From: Alloalcanivorax xiamenensis
Lineage (GTDB): Bacteria; Pseudomonadota; Gammaproteobacteria; Pseudomonadales; Alcanivoracaceae
Assembly: GCF_009846745.1 (NCBI RefSeq)
Contig: NZ_AQPF01000009.1
Span: 1 to 64,000, forward strand
Length of the DNA stretch: 64,000 bases
Direction of reading: 5' to 3'
Below the pieces are notes generated by a model that had not been told where the DNA came from, ran no database searches, and saw only the letters and a program-made list of their open reading frames with translations. Shown in pieces: positions 16,391 through 24,567 of the stretch (positions are counted from its first letter, which is position 1; each line of letters begins with the position of its first letter). A program made the translations under genes and the position numbers.

Positions 16391-17250
16391 GCGAACTGTC
16401 GCCGGAGCGGATCAAAAGCATTCTGGAAGCGGCGATTCTGGCCGCCGACGGCCCGCTGGACCGGGATACCATGCTGACGCTGTTCGATGAACAGGATTGT
16501 CCCAGCAAGGCGGATCTGAGCCGCTTGCTGGAATCGCTGGGCGAGGATTATGCCGAGCGGGGCATTCAGCTGAAGGAAGTCGCCACCGGCTTCCGTTTCC
16601 AGGTGCGCACCGAACTGGGGCCCTGGGTCAGCCGCCTGTGGCAGGAAAAGCCGCCCCGCTACAGCCGGGCGGTATTGGAAACGCTGGCGTTGATGGCTTA
16701 CCGCCAGCCGATCACCCGCGGCGAGATCGAAGAGATCCGTGGCGTTTCGGTGAGTTCTCATATTATTAAGAGCCTGATGGAACGCGGCTGGGTACGCGTG
16801 GTCGGACACCGGGATGTGCCGGGCCGGCCGGCGATGTTCGCCACTACCCGCCAGTTCCTCGATTACTTCGATTTGAAGAGTCTGGACGAGCTGCCGCCTT
16901 TGGCGGAGATCCGTGACCTCGACAAGCTCAACGAGGAGCTGGCGCTCAGTGATGCGCCGTCCGAGAACGAGCCTGTGGCGGAGGGGGAAGACGGAGACGA
17001 GGCCGGACCGGACAACGCCAACGTGCTGGCATTGAATATGCACGATGAGCCGGAGATCGACGAATCCACCCTGATGAGCATGGAAAAGGTGGATTCGGTG
17101 ATCGCCAATTTTGAAGCGGAATTCCGCCGCCGGCCGGATTCGGGTGCATCGGAAGAGGAGGGCGCTTCTCCCGATGAGCAGGACCCGGAACCACCGGAGC
17201 AGGAGGCGGCCGACATGACGGCCGATGAAGAGCGTTCGCCCAATGAGTGA
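16387..17250 (+). CDS. scpB: Segregation and condensation protein B
   Basis: A 287-residue ScpB with two winged-helix domains in the first ~180 residues. Recognisable parts are ILEAAILAADGPL, LKEVATGFRFQVRTE, ETLALMAYRQPITRGEIEEIRGV and GHRDVPGRPAMFATT. It binds the ScpA kleisin dimer-wise in the Smc complex. The C-terminal ~90 residues are unusually acidic and look disordered (EEEGASPDEQDPEPPEQ). The gene overlaps scpA by four bases and the rluB start lies within its last codons. Confidence 0.95.
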   Translation: MSELSPERIKSILEAAILAADGPLDRDTMLTLFDEQDCPSKADLSRLLESLGEDYAERGIQLKEVATGFRFQVRTELGPWVSRLWQEKPPRYSRAVLETLALMAYRQPITRGEIEEIRGVSVSSHIIKSLMERGWVRVVGHRDVPGRPAMFATTRQFLDYFDLKSLDELPPLAEIRDLDKLNEELALSDAPSENEPVAEGEDGDEAGPDNANVLALNMHDEPEIDESTLMSMEKVDSVIANFEAEFRRRPDSGASEEEGASPDEQDPEPPEQEAADMTADEERSPNE

Positions 17251-18085
17251 GAAGTTACAGAAGGTGCTGGCCCGCGCAGGGCTGGGTTCACGCCGGGAGC
17301 TGGAGGTCTGGATCGCCGACGGGCGAGTCTCCGTGAACGGCAAGGTGGCGACCCTGGGAGACCGGGTGGAGCCAGAAGATGCATTAAGAGTGGATGGCAG
17401 GATCATTCGAGTGAAGCCGGAAGAAGAGATTGTTCGACGCGTGATCATTTATCACAAGCCCGCGGGGGAGGTGTGCTCGCGAAATGATCCCGAAGGCCGG
17501 CCCACGGTGTTTGACAATCTGCCGCGTCTGCAGGGTATGCGCTGGGTGCAGGTGGGACGGCTGGATATCAATACCACCGGCCTGATGCTGTTCACCACCG
17601 ACGGAGAGCTGGCGCACCGCCTGATGCACCCGTCCAACGGCTTTGTTCGCGAGTACGCGGTGCGTATCCGGGGCCAGCTCTCCGACGAGCAGCGCGGTGC
17701 GTTGCTGGAAGGGGTGATGCTGGAAGACGGTATCTCCAGGTTCGACAGCATCGAGGAAGCGGGTCATAACGAAGATGCCGCCAACCGCTGGTACAAGGTG
17801 TCACTCACTGGCGGTAAATACCGCGAAGTGCGTCGCCTGTTCCAGTCCCAGGGCCTGGATGTGTCGCGGTTGATGCGGATCCGCTTCGGTGACCTGACGC
17901 TGCCGTCCAGCTTGCGCATGGGGCGTTGGCAGGAACTCACCGAGGAAGAGATTCGACCGTTGCTGGACAGAGTGGACCTGAAAGGCAAGAAGTACACCGG
18001 GCTCTATGGTCGGGCGCGATTGCGTCATCAGCGTGGCGGTAACAAGCCACCGCGCAAGCCAAGGCGCAATCCTTACCGTCGCTGA
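17243..18085 (+). CDS. rluB: 23S rRNA pseudouridine(2605) synthase
   Basis: A 280-residue RsuA-family pseudouridine synthase. It has an N-terminal S4 RNA-binding domain (EKLQKVLARAGLGSRRELE, residues 3-20) and the catalytic block VGRLDINTTGLMLFTTDG with the essential Asp. The C-terminus is very basic (PRKPRRNPYRR). RluB modifies U2605 in helix 93 of 23S rRNA. The ATG at 17243 gives the usual S4 start and overlaps scpB by eight bases; 17225 is an alternative. scpAB-rluB linkage is widespread. Confidence 0.92.
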   Translation: MSEKLQKVLARAGLGSRRELEVWIADGRVSVNGKVATLGDRVEPEDALRVDGRIIRVKPEEEIVRRVIIYHKPAGEVCSRNDPEGRPTVFDNLPRLQGMRWVQVGRLDINTTGLMLFTTDGELAHRLMHPSNGFVREYAVRIRGQLSDEQRGALLEGVMLEDGISRFDSIEEAGHNEDAANRWYKVSLTGGKYREVRRLFQSQGLDVSRLMRIRFGDLTLPSSLRMGRWQELTEEEIRPLLDRVDLKGKKYTGLYGRARLRHQRGGNKPPRKPRRNPYRR

Positions 18086-18123
18086 GCACCGAGGAATATG
18101 GTGCCTTGCAAGCTCTGGCGCGC

Positions 18124-18243
18124 CATTCGCGGCAGGTTGGCTCCCACGGATCGTGCTACGAAGCCGCTGTGGGAAGCGGCCTTGGCCGCGAATGCCCCCC
18201 CCGTTGGCCATGCGCTTGCAAGCAAGCTTCCCACAGCGGCTTC
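18124..18243. repeat. Palindromic dispersed repeat, copy 2 (compound)
   Basis: The gap between convergent rluB and rsmE holds interleaved palindromes. CATTCGCGGC at 18124 pairs with GGCCGCGAATG ending near 18194. GAAGCCGCTGTGGGAAGC (18160-18177) is the perfect complement of 18226-18243. The motif GCTGTGGGAAGC with GGC...GCGAAT is shared with the repeats at 10621 and 61941. It may end both transcripts. Confidence 0.8.
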
Positions 18244-18277
18244 TTAGTCCGGGTATTGAGTCGAAACTGTGATTCTG

Positions 18278-18994
18278 TCAGGGCAGGCGCATCAGACTCC
18301 CCACCAGGGCGGGCAGGGCGGTCTCCACGCGCAGAATACGGCTGCCGAAGCGGTGACAACGGAACCCGTGAGCTTCCAGCAGTTCCACCTCGAACGGGGT
18401 CCAGCCCCCTTCCGGGCCGATGGCCAGGGTCAACGGTCCCTCCTGCTGATGGGGCAGGTCCGCATGGTCGCCGGGGTGGGCCAGCAGCCGTTCTCCGGGG
18501 CCGGCCCAGGCATCCAGCTCATCTTCCACGAAAGGACGGAAGCGCGGCGCCAGGCGTAACTCCGGCAAGCGGGTGTCCATCGCCTGCTCCAGTCCCAGCA
18601 GCAGCTTTTCCCGCAGCAGGTCGGCCTTCAGATTGGGGGTGCGCCAGTAGCTCTTGTCCACCTTCCAGCTGTTGATCAACACGATCCGTTTGATGCCCAG
18701 GCTGGCGGCGTCCACCAGCAGCCGCTTGAGCATCTTGGGGCGGGGCAGAGCCAGCAGCAGGTTCAGGTCAAGCGGGGGAGGAGGGGGAGAAATAACTTTA
18801 AAAAAAATCGTTATCTCATTGTTTTTTATGGATTCCAGGCGGGCTGAACCTATGTCTCCGTTGAGCACGCCGGCACGGCATTGATCCCCCTCGCTCAATT
18901 TCAGCACCTGGCGCACGTGCTCGCCCTGGCGGGCGTCGAGCCGCCAAAACGGGCCTTGCAGATGTTGTTCCGGGTGTAGGAGGAGCAGATTCAT
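18278..18994 (-). CDS. rsmE: 16S rRNA (uracil(1498)-N3)-methyltransferase
   Basis: A 238-residue SPOUT methyltransferase that methylates U1498 of 16S rRNA. The SAM-binding knot is visible as LAIGPEGGWTPFE and FGSRILRVETA. The N-terminal PUA-like half is intact. A run of five prolines at about residues 71-75 follows an AT-rich patch encoding NNEITIFFKV; such runs need EF-P for translation. The gene diverges from the MoxR gene and converges on rluB. Confidence 0.93.
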   Translation of the reverse strand: MNLLLLHPEQHLQGPFWRLDARQGEHVRQVLKLSEGDQCRAGVLNGDIGSARLESIKNNEITIFFKVISPPPPPLDLNLLLALPRPKMLKRLLVDAASLGIKRIVLINSWKVDKSYWRTPNLKADLLREKLLLGLEQAMDTRLPELRLAPRFRPFVEDELDAWAGPGERLLAHPGDHADLPHQQEGPLTLAIGPEGGWTPFEVELLEAHGFRCHRFGSRILRVETALPALVGSLMRLP

Positions 18995-19109
18995 GGTCGC
19001 GGATTATGACACAATCCTCCCGCTTCATGGCGGTTCTGGCCCTATGCGCTCTGTCCGTGGATTGCTAGAGTGTCCGGCCATGTTTCCGAAACGATGTGGA
19101 GATTCCTGC

Positions 19110-19952
19110 ATGCAGTTCCAGGGTACCGACCAGTACGTCGCCACCGACGACCTGAAAATGGCGGTGAACGCCGCGATCGCGCTGCAGCGCCCCCTGTTGA
19201 TCAAAGGGGAGCCCGGCACCGGCAAAACCTTGCTGGCCGAACAGGTGGCCGAGGCCCTGGGCAAGCCGCTGCTGGCCTGGCACATCAAGTCCACCACCAA
19301 GGCTCAGCAAGGCCTGTACGAGTACGACGCGGTATCCCGGCTGCGGGATTCCCAGCTCGGCGCCGAAGGCGTGGAGGACGTGTCCAACTACATCAAGAAG
19401 GGCAAGCTGTGGGAAGCCTTCGCCGCCGATGAGCAGGTGGTGTTGCTGATCGACGAGATCGACAAGGCCGATATCGAGTTCCCCAACGACCTGTTGCAGG
19501 AACTGGATCGCATGGAGTTCTTCGTCTATGAGACGGGCGAAACCGTGCGCGCCGCCAAGCGGCCCATCGTGATCATCACCTCCAACAACGAGAAGGAACT
19601 GCCGGACGCGTTCCTGCGCCGTTGTTTCTTCCACTACATCAATTTCCCCGATGCCCAGACCATGATGAAAATCGTGGACGTGCACTTCCCGGACATCAAA
19701 CAGGAGCTGGTCTCCGAGGCGCTGGAAATCTTCTTCGATTTGCGCAAGGTGCCGGGCCTGAAGAAAAAGCCGTCCACCAGCGAGCTGATCGACTGGCTGA
19801 AGCTGCTGCTGGCTGACGATATCCCCGACGATGTGCTGCGCAATCGCGACACCAAGAAGGCGATTCCGCCGCTGTATGGTGCCCTGGTGAAGAACGAAGC
19901 GGACGTTCAACTGCTGGAACGCCTGGCGTTCATGAACCGGCGCGAGCGCTGA
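19110..19952 (+). CDS. MoxR-family AAA+ ATPase
   Basis: A 280-residue AAA+ ATPase with Walker A GEPGTGKT (residues 33-40), Walker B LLIDEIDKAD (about 112-121) and the sensor segment ITSNNEKELPDAFLRRCFFHYINFP. MoxR ATPases act as chaperones for assembling or metal-loading protein complexes, usually with a VWA partner, which follows 45 bases downstream. The ATG at 19110 is chosen because family homology begins there (MQFQGTDQYVATDDL). The substrate complex is unknown; CoxE pairing suggests a metalloenzyme, but no candidate enzyme is adjacent. Confidence 0.9.
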   Translation: MQFQGTDQYVATDDLKMAVNAAIALQRPLLIKGEPGTGKTLLAEQVAEALGKPLLAWHIKSTTKAQQGLYEYDAVSRLRDSQLGAEGVEDVSNYIKKGKLWEAFAADEQVVLLIDEIDKADIEFPNDLLQELDRMEFFVYETGETVRAAKRPIVIITSNNEKELPDAFLRRCFFHYINFPDAQTMMKIVDVHFPDIKQELVSEALEIFFDLRKVPGLKKKPSTSELIDWLKLLLADDIPDDVLRNRDTKKAIPPLYGALVKNEADVQLLERLAFMNRRER

Positions 19953-19997
19953 TCGGCGGCTCGCGCCGATACGCTCATTCCGTTCACAGAGGTTGCT

Positions 19998-21176
19998 ATG
20001 CTGATTGGCTTCTTTGAAAACCTGCGCACTCACCGGGTGCCGGTGAGCCTGCGGGAGCTGCTGGATCTGTGCGATGCACTCAAACACCACGTGGCCTTCG
20101 GCTCCGTGGAGGACTTCTACATGCTCTCGCGGGCGGTGATGGTCAAGGACGAGAAATACTACGATCGCTTTGACCGCGCCTTCGCCAGCTATTTCGAAGG
20201 GATCGAGAACATTGAGCCGGAATGGCTCAATCGGGTGATTCCAGACGAATGGCTGCGCAAACAACTGGAAAAGACCCTGTCTCCGGAAGAGCGGGAAAAG
20301 CTCAAGGGGCTGGGCAGCCTGGAGAAAATTCTCGAGGAACTGCGCAAGCGTCTGGAAGAGCAGGAGAAACGTCACCAGGGCGGCAACAAGTGGGTTGGCA
20401 CCGGTGGCACCAGCCCGTTCGGCGGTTACGGCGAAAACCCGGAAGGGATTCGCATGACCGGCCCGTCCCGTAACAAGCGCGCGGTGAAAGTCTGGGAAAA
20501 ACGCGAGTTCCGGAATCTGGATGACTCGGTGGAACTGGGCATCCGCAACATCAAGCTGGCGTTGCGTCGGTTGCGCAAGTTCGCCCGCACCGGCCGGGAG
20601 GAAGAACTGGATCTGGACGACACTATTTCCTCCACCGCCCGCAATGCTGGCCTGCTCGATATCAAGATGCGCCCGGAACGGGAAAACCGTGCCAAGGTAC
20701 TGCTGTTCTTCGACGTGGGCGGTTCCATGGATCCCTACATCAAACTCTGCGAGGAGCTGTTCTCCGCCGCCCGGCTGGAGTTCAAGCACATGGAGTATTT
20801 CTACTTCCATAACTTCGTTTATGAGTACGTCTGGAAGGACAACCGCCGCCGCTGGGACGAGAAGACCGCCACCTGGGATGTCCTGCACAAATACGGCAAT
20901 GATTACAAAGTGATCTTCATCGGCGATGCCGCCATGAGCCCGTATGAAATCAATTCCGCCGGCGGTTCGGTGGAGCATTGGAATGAAGAACCGGGATCGG
21001 TCTGGTTCCAGCGCATCAAGGACACTTACGAGAAGGTGGTGTGGCTGAACCCCGAACCGCAAAGGGCCTGGGAGATGACCACGTCCACTCAGTGGATCAA
21101 GCAGCTCACCGAGGACCACATGTACCCGTTGACCCTGGAAGGGCTGGAGCGGGCCATGAAACACCTCAGCAAATAA
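19998..21176 (+). CDS. CoxE-like VWA domain protein
   Basis: The 392-residue cytoplasmic partner of the MoxR ATPase. The N-terminal half is helical and charged (residues 1-150, including LEKILEELRKRLEEQEKRHQ). It is followed by a Gly-rich linker (GTGGTSPFGGYGENP), then a VWA domain with the MIDAS-like DVGGSMD at about residues 239-245. The canonical DxSxS has Gly in the middle position. Family proteins carry a conserved WLNP motif (VVWLNPEPQRAWE here). It forms a two-gene operon with the MoxR gene. Confidence 0.88.
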   Translation: MLIGFFENLRTHRVPVSLRELLDLCDALKHHVAFGSVEDFYMLSRAVMVKDEKYYDRFDRAFASYFEGIENIEPEWLNRVIPDEWLRKQLEKTLSPEEREKLKGLGSLEKILEELRKRLEEQEKRHQGGNKWVGTGGTSPFGGYGENPEGIRMTGPSRNKRAVKVWEKREFRNLDDSVELGIRNIKLALRRLRKFARTGREEELDLDDTISSTARNAGLLDIKMRPERENRAKVLLFFDVGGSMDPYIKLCEELFSAARLEFKHMEYFYFHNFVYEYVWKDNRRRWDEKTATWDVLHKYGNDYKVIFIGDAAMSPYEINSAGGSVEHWNEEPGSVWFQRIKDTYEKVVWLNPEPQRAWEMTTSTQWIKQLTEDHMYPLTLEGLERAMKHLSK

Positions 21177-21185
21177 CCTCCAGGA

Positions 21186-21212
21186 GCCCCTCTCTCCGTC
21201 GGGAGGGAGGGG
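21186..21212. terminator. Hairpin between convergent VWA and EamA genes
   Basis: GCCCCTCTCTCC can pair with GGGAGGGAGGGGC across a three-base loop. No T-run follows on the plus strand, so termination efficiency is uncertain; its position between convergent stops fits a bidirectional end. Confidence 0.45.
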
Positions 21213-21223
21213 CCGGGCTGGCT

Positions 21224-22135
21224 TCAGGCCACTTTCGGTTTCTTGTCGGATGTCAGCATGGCGATGCTGGCCAGGACCAGCGCCATGCCAAGGCACTGCA
21301 CCGGCCCCAGCTGCTCATCCGGAAACACCGCTATAGCCGCCAATACCGTCACCACCGGTCCGAACATGGACACCACGCCGGCCCGGCTGGTATCGGTGCG
21401 GCGAATGCCCTCGAACATGAGGAAGAACGGAATCACGGTGGAGAACACCACCATGACCACCATCCAGCCAAGCGCCGGTGCCGGCAGCCACAAGCTCTCA
21501 AGCGGCACGCCCGGCAACAGGAATACCAGCATCGCCACCAGCGTGAAGCTGTTGGAAAGCTGGTTGAACCGCACCGATCCCAGCGGCTTCATCAGCGATT
21601 GACTGGCCCGCCAGAACAGGGCGTAGCACAGTGCCGCGCCGAAGCCGTAAGCAAGGCCGGCCGGGTTCACCGTACCGCCGTGCCAGCCGGGCATCAGTAC
21701 CAGTGCGATACCGACCCAGGCGCCGGCGAAGATCAGCAGGGAGCGGCCCTCGGGCCAGCGCCGGTGTTCGATTGCCTGCAACACCATGACCATGGCCGGA
21801 AACAGATACAGCACCATGCGTGACAGGCTGGCGCCCAGGCTTTCGATGGCATGGAAGTCACACCAGGCGCTGATGAAGAACAGCAATCCGGTGCCGGCGC
21901 ATAATCCCCACTGCCTCGGCGCCAGGCTGCCCGTCGGGGCGGGATTGCGACGCAGCAGCCACATGCCGCCCAGCCAGAACAGCGGCACGGCCAGGGCGAA
22001 GCGCCAGATCAGCAGCGCGTTCACGGAGACCCCGTGTTGATAGATCAGCCGGGCGAAAATGCCCTTGAAGGCCATGGCGAAAGTGGCCATTGCCACCAGA
22101 GTCAGGCCGGCTTGCCAGAAACCGCGACGAGTCAT
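21224..22135 (-). CDS. EamA-family (DMT superfamily) permease
   Basis: A 303-residue protein with about ten hydrophobic helices forming two EamA repeats. The first holds ALLIWRFALAVPLFWLGGMW and the second SRAGVVSMFGPVVTVLAAIAVF with the FPDEQLGPVQCLGMALVL ending typical of the family. Drug/metabolite transporters of this group export amino acids, nucleotides or drugs; the substrate here cannot be inferred. The gene appears monocistronic. A strong hairpin separates it from the slipin gene. Confidence 0.85.
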   Translation of the reverse strand: MTRRGFWQAGLTLVAMATFAMAFKGIFARLIYQHGVSVNALLIWRFALAVPLFWLGGMWLLRRNPAPTGSLAPRQWGLCAGTGLLFFISAWCDFHAIESLGASLSRMVLYLFPAMVMVLQAIEHRRWPEGRSLLIFAGAWVGIALVLMPGWHGGTVNPAGLAYGFGAALCYALFWRASQSLMKPLGSVRFNQLSNSFTLVAMLVFLLPGVPLESLWLPAPALGWMVVMVVFSTVIPFFLMFEGIRRTDTSRAGVVSMFGPVVTVLAAIAVFPDEQLGPVQCLGMALVLASIAMLTSDKKPKVA

Positions 22136-22203
22136 GGGAACTCCATCCGCAAAGAAGGCATGTTCCCGTCACGCCGCTGGGAAATCCAATGAAAAGCAGG
22201 ATT

Positions 22204-22232
22204 GGCATCCATTCCCAGGTGGAATGGATGCC
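22204..22232 (-). terminator. Strong hairpin after the nfeD-slipin operon
   Basis: A perfect 12-bp stem (GGCATCCATTCC / GGAATGGATGCC) with a five-base loop lies 24 bases past the slipin stop codon on the minus strand. It is followed on that strand by AATCCTGCTTTTC, a weak T-tract. It is likely the operon terminator. Confidence 0.55.
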
Positions 22233-22255
22233 TTGAATATCGATAATAAAAAGTA

Positions 22256-23017
22256 TTATCCGCCCGTTTCTCCGGGTTTCAAAAACCCTTTCAACAGATC
22301 CATGGGCAGCGGGAAGACAATGGTGCTGGAGCGATCGTTGGCCACTTCCGTCAGGGTTTGCAGATAGCGCAATTGCAGCGCCTGGGGCTGCTCCGACAGC
22401 GTGCGCGCCGCCTCCAGCAACACCTGGGCCGCCTCTTTTTCGCCGTTGGCGTGGATCACCTTGGCGCGGCGAATCCGTTCGGCTTCCGCCTGCCGTGCGA
22501 TCACCCGTACCATGGCCTCATCCAGATCCACATGCTTGATCTCCACATTGGAGACCTTGATGCCCCAGGAGTCGGTCTGGTCGTCCAGGATTTCCTGGAT
22601 GTCGCGGTTCAGTTCATCCCGGGAGGCCAGCATTTCATCCAGTTCATGCTTGCCGAGTACCGATCGCAGCGTGGTCTGTGACAGTTGGCTGGTGGCGGCA
22701 AAAAAATCCTCCACGTTGATCACCGCTTTCTGTGCGTCCACCACGCGGAAATACAACACCGCGTTGACCTTCACCGAAACATTGTCCCGGGAGATCACGT
22801 CCTGGGTAGGCACATCGAGCACGCGGATACGCAGGTCCACTTTCACCATTTGCTGCACGATGGGGATGATCACGATCAGCCCGGGTCCCTTGACCCGGTA
22901 GAAGCGGCCGAGCATGAACACCACGCCGCGTTCGTACTCGCGCAGAATTCGAAAGGCGCTGAGCAGAAAGGCGATCAAAAGGACCGCCAGTGAAATCCAG
23001 AAATAGTAGGTCGTCAT
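22256..23017 (-). CDS. Slipin / SPFH-domain membrane protein (YbbK/QmcA-like)
   Basis: A 253-residue stomatin-type protein. One N-terminal membrane helix (about residues 5-23, WISLAVLLIAFLLSAF) precedes an SPFH domain with YERGVVFMLGRF, GPGLIVIIPIV and VRVIARQAEAERIRRAKVI. It forms oligomeric membrane scaffolds. The NfeD-type membrane protease is encoded immediately upstream, and the start overlaps its stop (ATGA). Known nfeD-slipin pairs cooperate in membrane protein quality control. Confidence 0.9.
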   Translation of the reverse strand: MTTYYFWISLAVLLIAFLLSAFRILREYERGVVFMLGRFYRVKGPGLIVIIPIVQQMVKVDLRIRVLDVPTQDVISRDNVSVKVNAVLYFRVVDAQKAVINVEDFFAATSQLSQTTLRSVLGKHELDEMLASRDELNRDIQEILDDQTDSWGIKVSNVEIKHVDLDEAMVRVIARQAEAERIRRAKVIHANGEKEAAQVLLEAARTLSEQPQALQLRYLQTLTEVANDRSSTIVFPLPMDLLKGFLKPGETGG

Positions 23018-24399
23018 GATGCGTCCTCCACATTCAGGGTCAGGCCATTCCGGCCGATGACTCGCAGTCGTTGGCCTTTGCGCACCGGAGTGGCGGTGCG
23101 GGCACGCCACAGCTCGCCATTGATGTGTACCATGCCGAGCATTTCGAAATCCTGGATGGCCACTGCCGACTGACCGAGCAGGGTGTCGGCGCCGCTGACC
23201 AGAGCCTGCCGCCGGGAACGGGTGATCAGACGGATAATGACGCCGACCAGAAGCAGGGATCCGGTGCCGACGGCGGCGATCACGGGCAATGCGATCTGGA
23301 ACGCGGGCAGTTCGGTATCCATCAGCATCACCGAGCCAATCACGAAAGCGGCCACGCCGCCGATACCCAACACGCCGAACGAGGGCGACAGGGCTTCCGC
23401 CGCGATCAGCCCTATACCCAGCACAATCAACGCCAGGCCAACGTAGCTCACCGGCAACAGATGCAAGGCGTAGGCGGCCACCAACAGGCAAATGCCTCCA
23501 AGCACGCCCGCCACGCCGACGCCGGGACTGGAAAACTCCAGGATCAGGCCGTAGATGCCCACCAATAACAGCAGGTAGGCGACACTGGGGTTGGTGATGA
23601 TCGCCAGAAAGCCGGTGCGCCAGTCCTGCTCGATGTTCCGTACCTGACTGCCGCTCAGCGTCAGGGTGTGTCGCTGCCCGCGAATTTCGATTTCCCAGCC
23701 TTCCAACCGCGATAACAAGGCCGGCAGGTCATCGGCGATCAGGTCGATGACGTTCTGTTCCAGCGCCTCCTCGGCGGGCAGGCTGGCGCCCTGGCGTACC
23801 GCTTGCTCGGCCCAGTCGGCATTGCGCCCGCGCAGTTCCGCCAGCCCGCGGATATACGCCACGGCGTCGTTGACCTGTTTATTGCGCAGGGCGGTGGCGC
23901 TGTCCGGCGCGGTGTTCTGATCTTCGCCATCGCTGCCGGCGGGCTTGGGGGCCGGGGCGCCGCCGCCCAACTCCACGGGGGTTGCCGCGCCAAGATTGGT
24001 GGCCGGCGCCATGGCCGCGATATGGGCGGCGTAGAGTAGATAGGTGCCGGCGCTTGCGGCACGGCTGCCGGAAGGGGCAACGTGGATGGCCACCGGCACC
24101 CGCGAGTCGAGAAGGGCGCGAATCATGGCGCGCATGGAGTGATCCAGGCCGCCGGGTGTGTTCAGTTGTAGCACGAACAAAGCCGCTGCCTCGTCGTTGG
24201 CGTCTTCCAGCGCGCGCACGAACCAGTCGCTGACCGCCGGGCCGATGGCGTCATCCAGGACCATCACGCGGACATCAGGTGGTGACGCGGATGCGGCGGA
24301 GTGTTGCGCGGAGGGCGATTGAGCGGAAACGGGGAGGGCGATCAGCACGGCCATGGCCAGCGCCAGAAGCAGGATCAGGAACAACGGCTTACGTGCCAT
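23014..24399 (-). CDS. NfeD-family membrane-bound serine protease
   Basis: A 461-residue long-form NfeD protein. A signal peptide (about 1-26) is followed by a ClpP-like protease domain: LQLNTPGGL at about 78-85 and probable nucleophile Ser116 in GSRAASAGTYLL. Then come several membrane helices (about 270-400) and a C-terminal OB-fold domain ending RLRVIGRNGLTLNVEDAS. Homologues cleave the C-terminus of the partner stomatin. The ATG at 24399 has GGAGGA upstream. It leads the operon with slipin. Confidence 0.9.
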   Translation of the reverse strand: MARKPLFLILLLALAMAVLIALPVSAQSPSAQHSAASASPPDVRVMVLDDAIGPAVSDWFVRALEDANDEAAALFVLQLNTPGGLDHSMRAMIRALLDSRVPVAIHVAPSGSRAASAGTYLLYAAHIAAMAPATNLGAATPVELGGGAPAPKPAGSDGEDQNTAPDSATALRNKQVNDAVAYIRGLAELRGRNADWAEQAVRQGASLPAEEALEQNVIDLIADDLPALLSRLEGWEIEIRGQRHTLTLSGSQVRNIEQDWRTGFLAIITNPSVAYLLLLVGIYGLILEFSSPGVGVAGVLGGICLLVAAYALHLLPVSYVGLALIVLGIGLIAAEALSPSFGVLGIGGVAAFVIGSVMLMDTELPAFQIALPVIAAVGTGSLLLVGVIIRLITRSRRQALVSGADTLLGQSAVAIQDFEMLGMVHINGELWRARTATPVRKGQRLRVIGRNGLTLNVEDAS

Positions 24400-24567
24400 G
24401 GTTCTCCTCCCGTTGAGGGCGAGGCCCGCCGGACTGGCGCGGCCCTGTATCCATGTAAACGCAAACCGTTGCCGAGTACCAGCGCTTTGCACGCTGGGCG
24501 ATTTTGATCTCAGATTTCTTTTTAAATCAATTAATTACCATGGAAAATTAAAGTAAATATTTCACCG
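24400..24567. other. AT-rich intergenic region upstream of nfeD
   Basis: About 168 bases between two minus-strand genes. The central part (24500-24560) is strikingly AT-rich for this genome (TTTTTAAATCAATTAATTACC) and probably contains the nfeD promoter or UP-like element. No defined -35/-10 pair or small gene could be assigned. Confidence 0.35.

Noticed and set aside
15556..17448. 630-codon minus-strand frame opposite scpA, scpB and the rluB start
   Set aside because: Ser/Arg-rich low-complexity translation typical of a shadow; the plus-strand genes have clear families.
18124..18243. CRISPR-like repeat structure
   Set aside because: The repeats are nested palindromes of unequal length without regular spacers or cas genes; they match the dispersed palindrome family.
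18880..18900. TTGATCCCCCTCGCTCAAT as a third Anr box
   Set aside because: The half-sites are too far apart and the sequence lies inside rsmE; it does not fit TTGAT-N4-ATCAA.
19065..21296. Very long open frame (743 codons) on the minus strand opposite the MoxR and VWA genes
   Set aside because: It is a high-GC codon shadow: it has no recognisable domain, His/Gln-rich random composition, and lies wholly opposite two well-supported genes.
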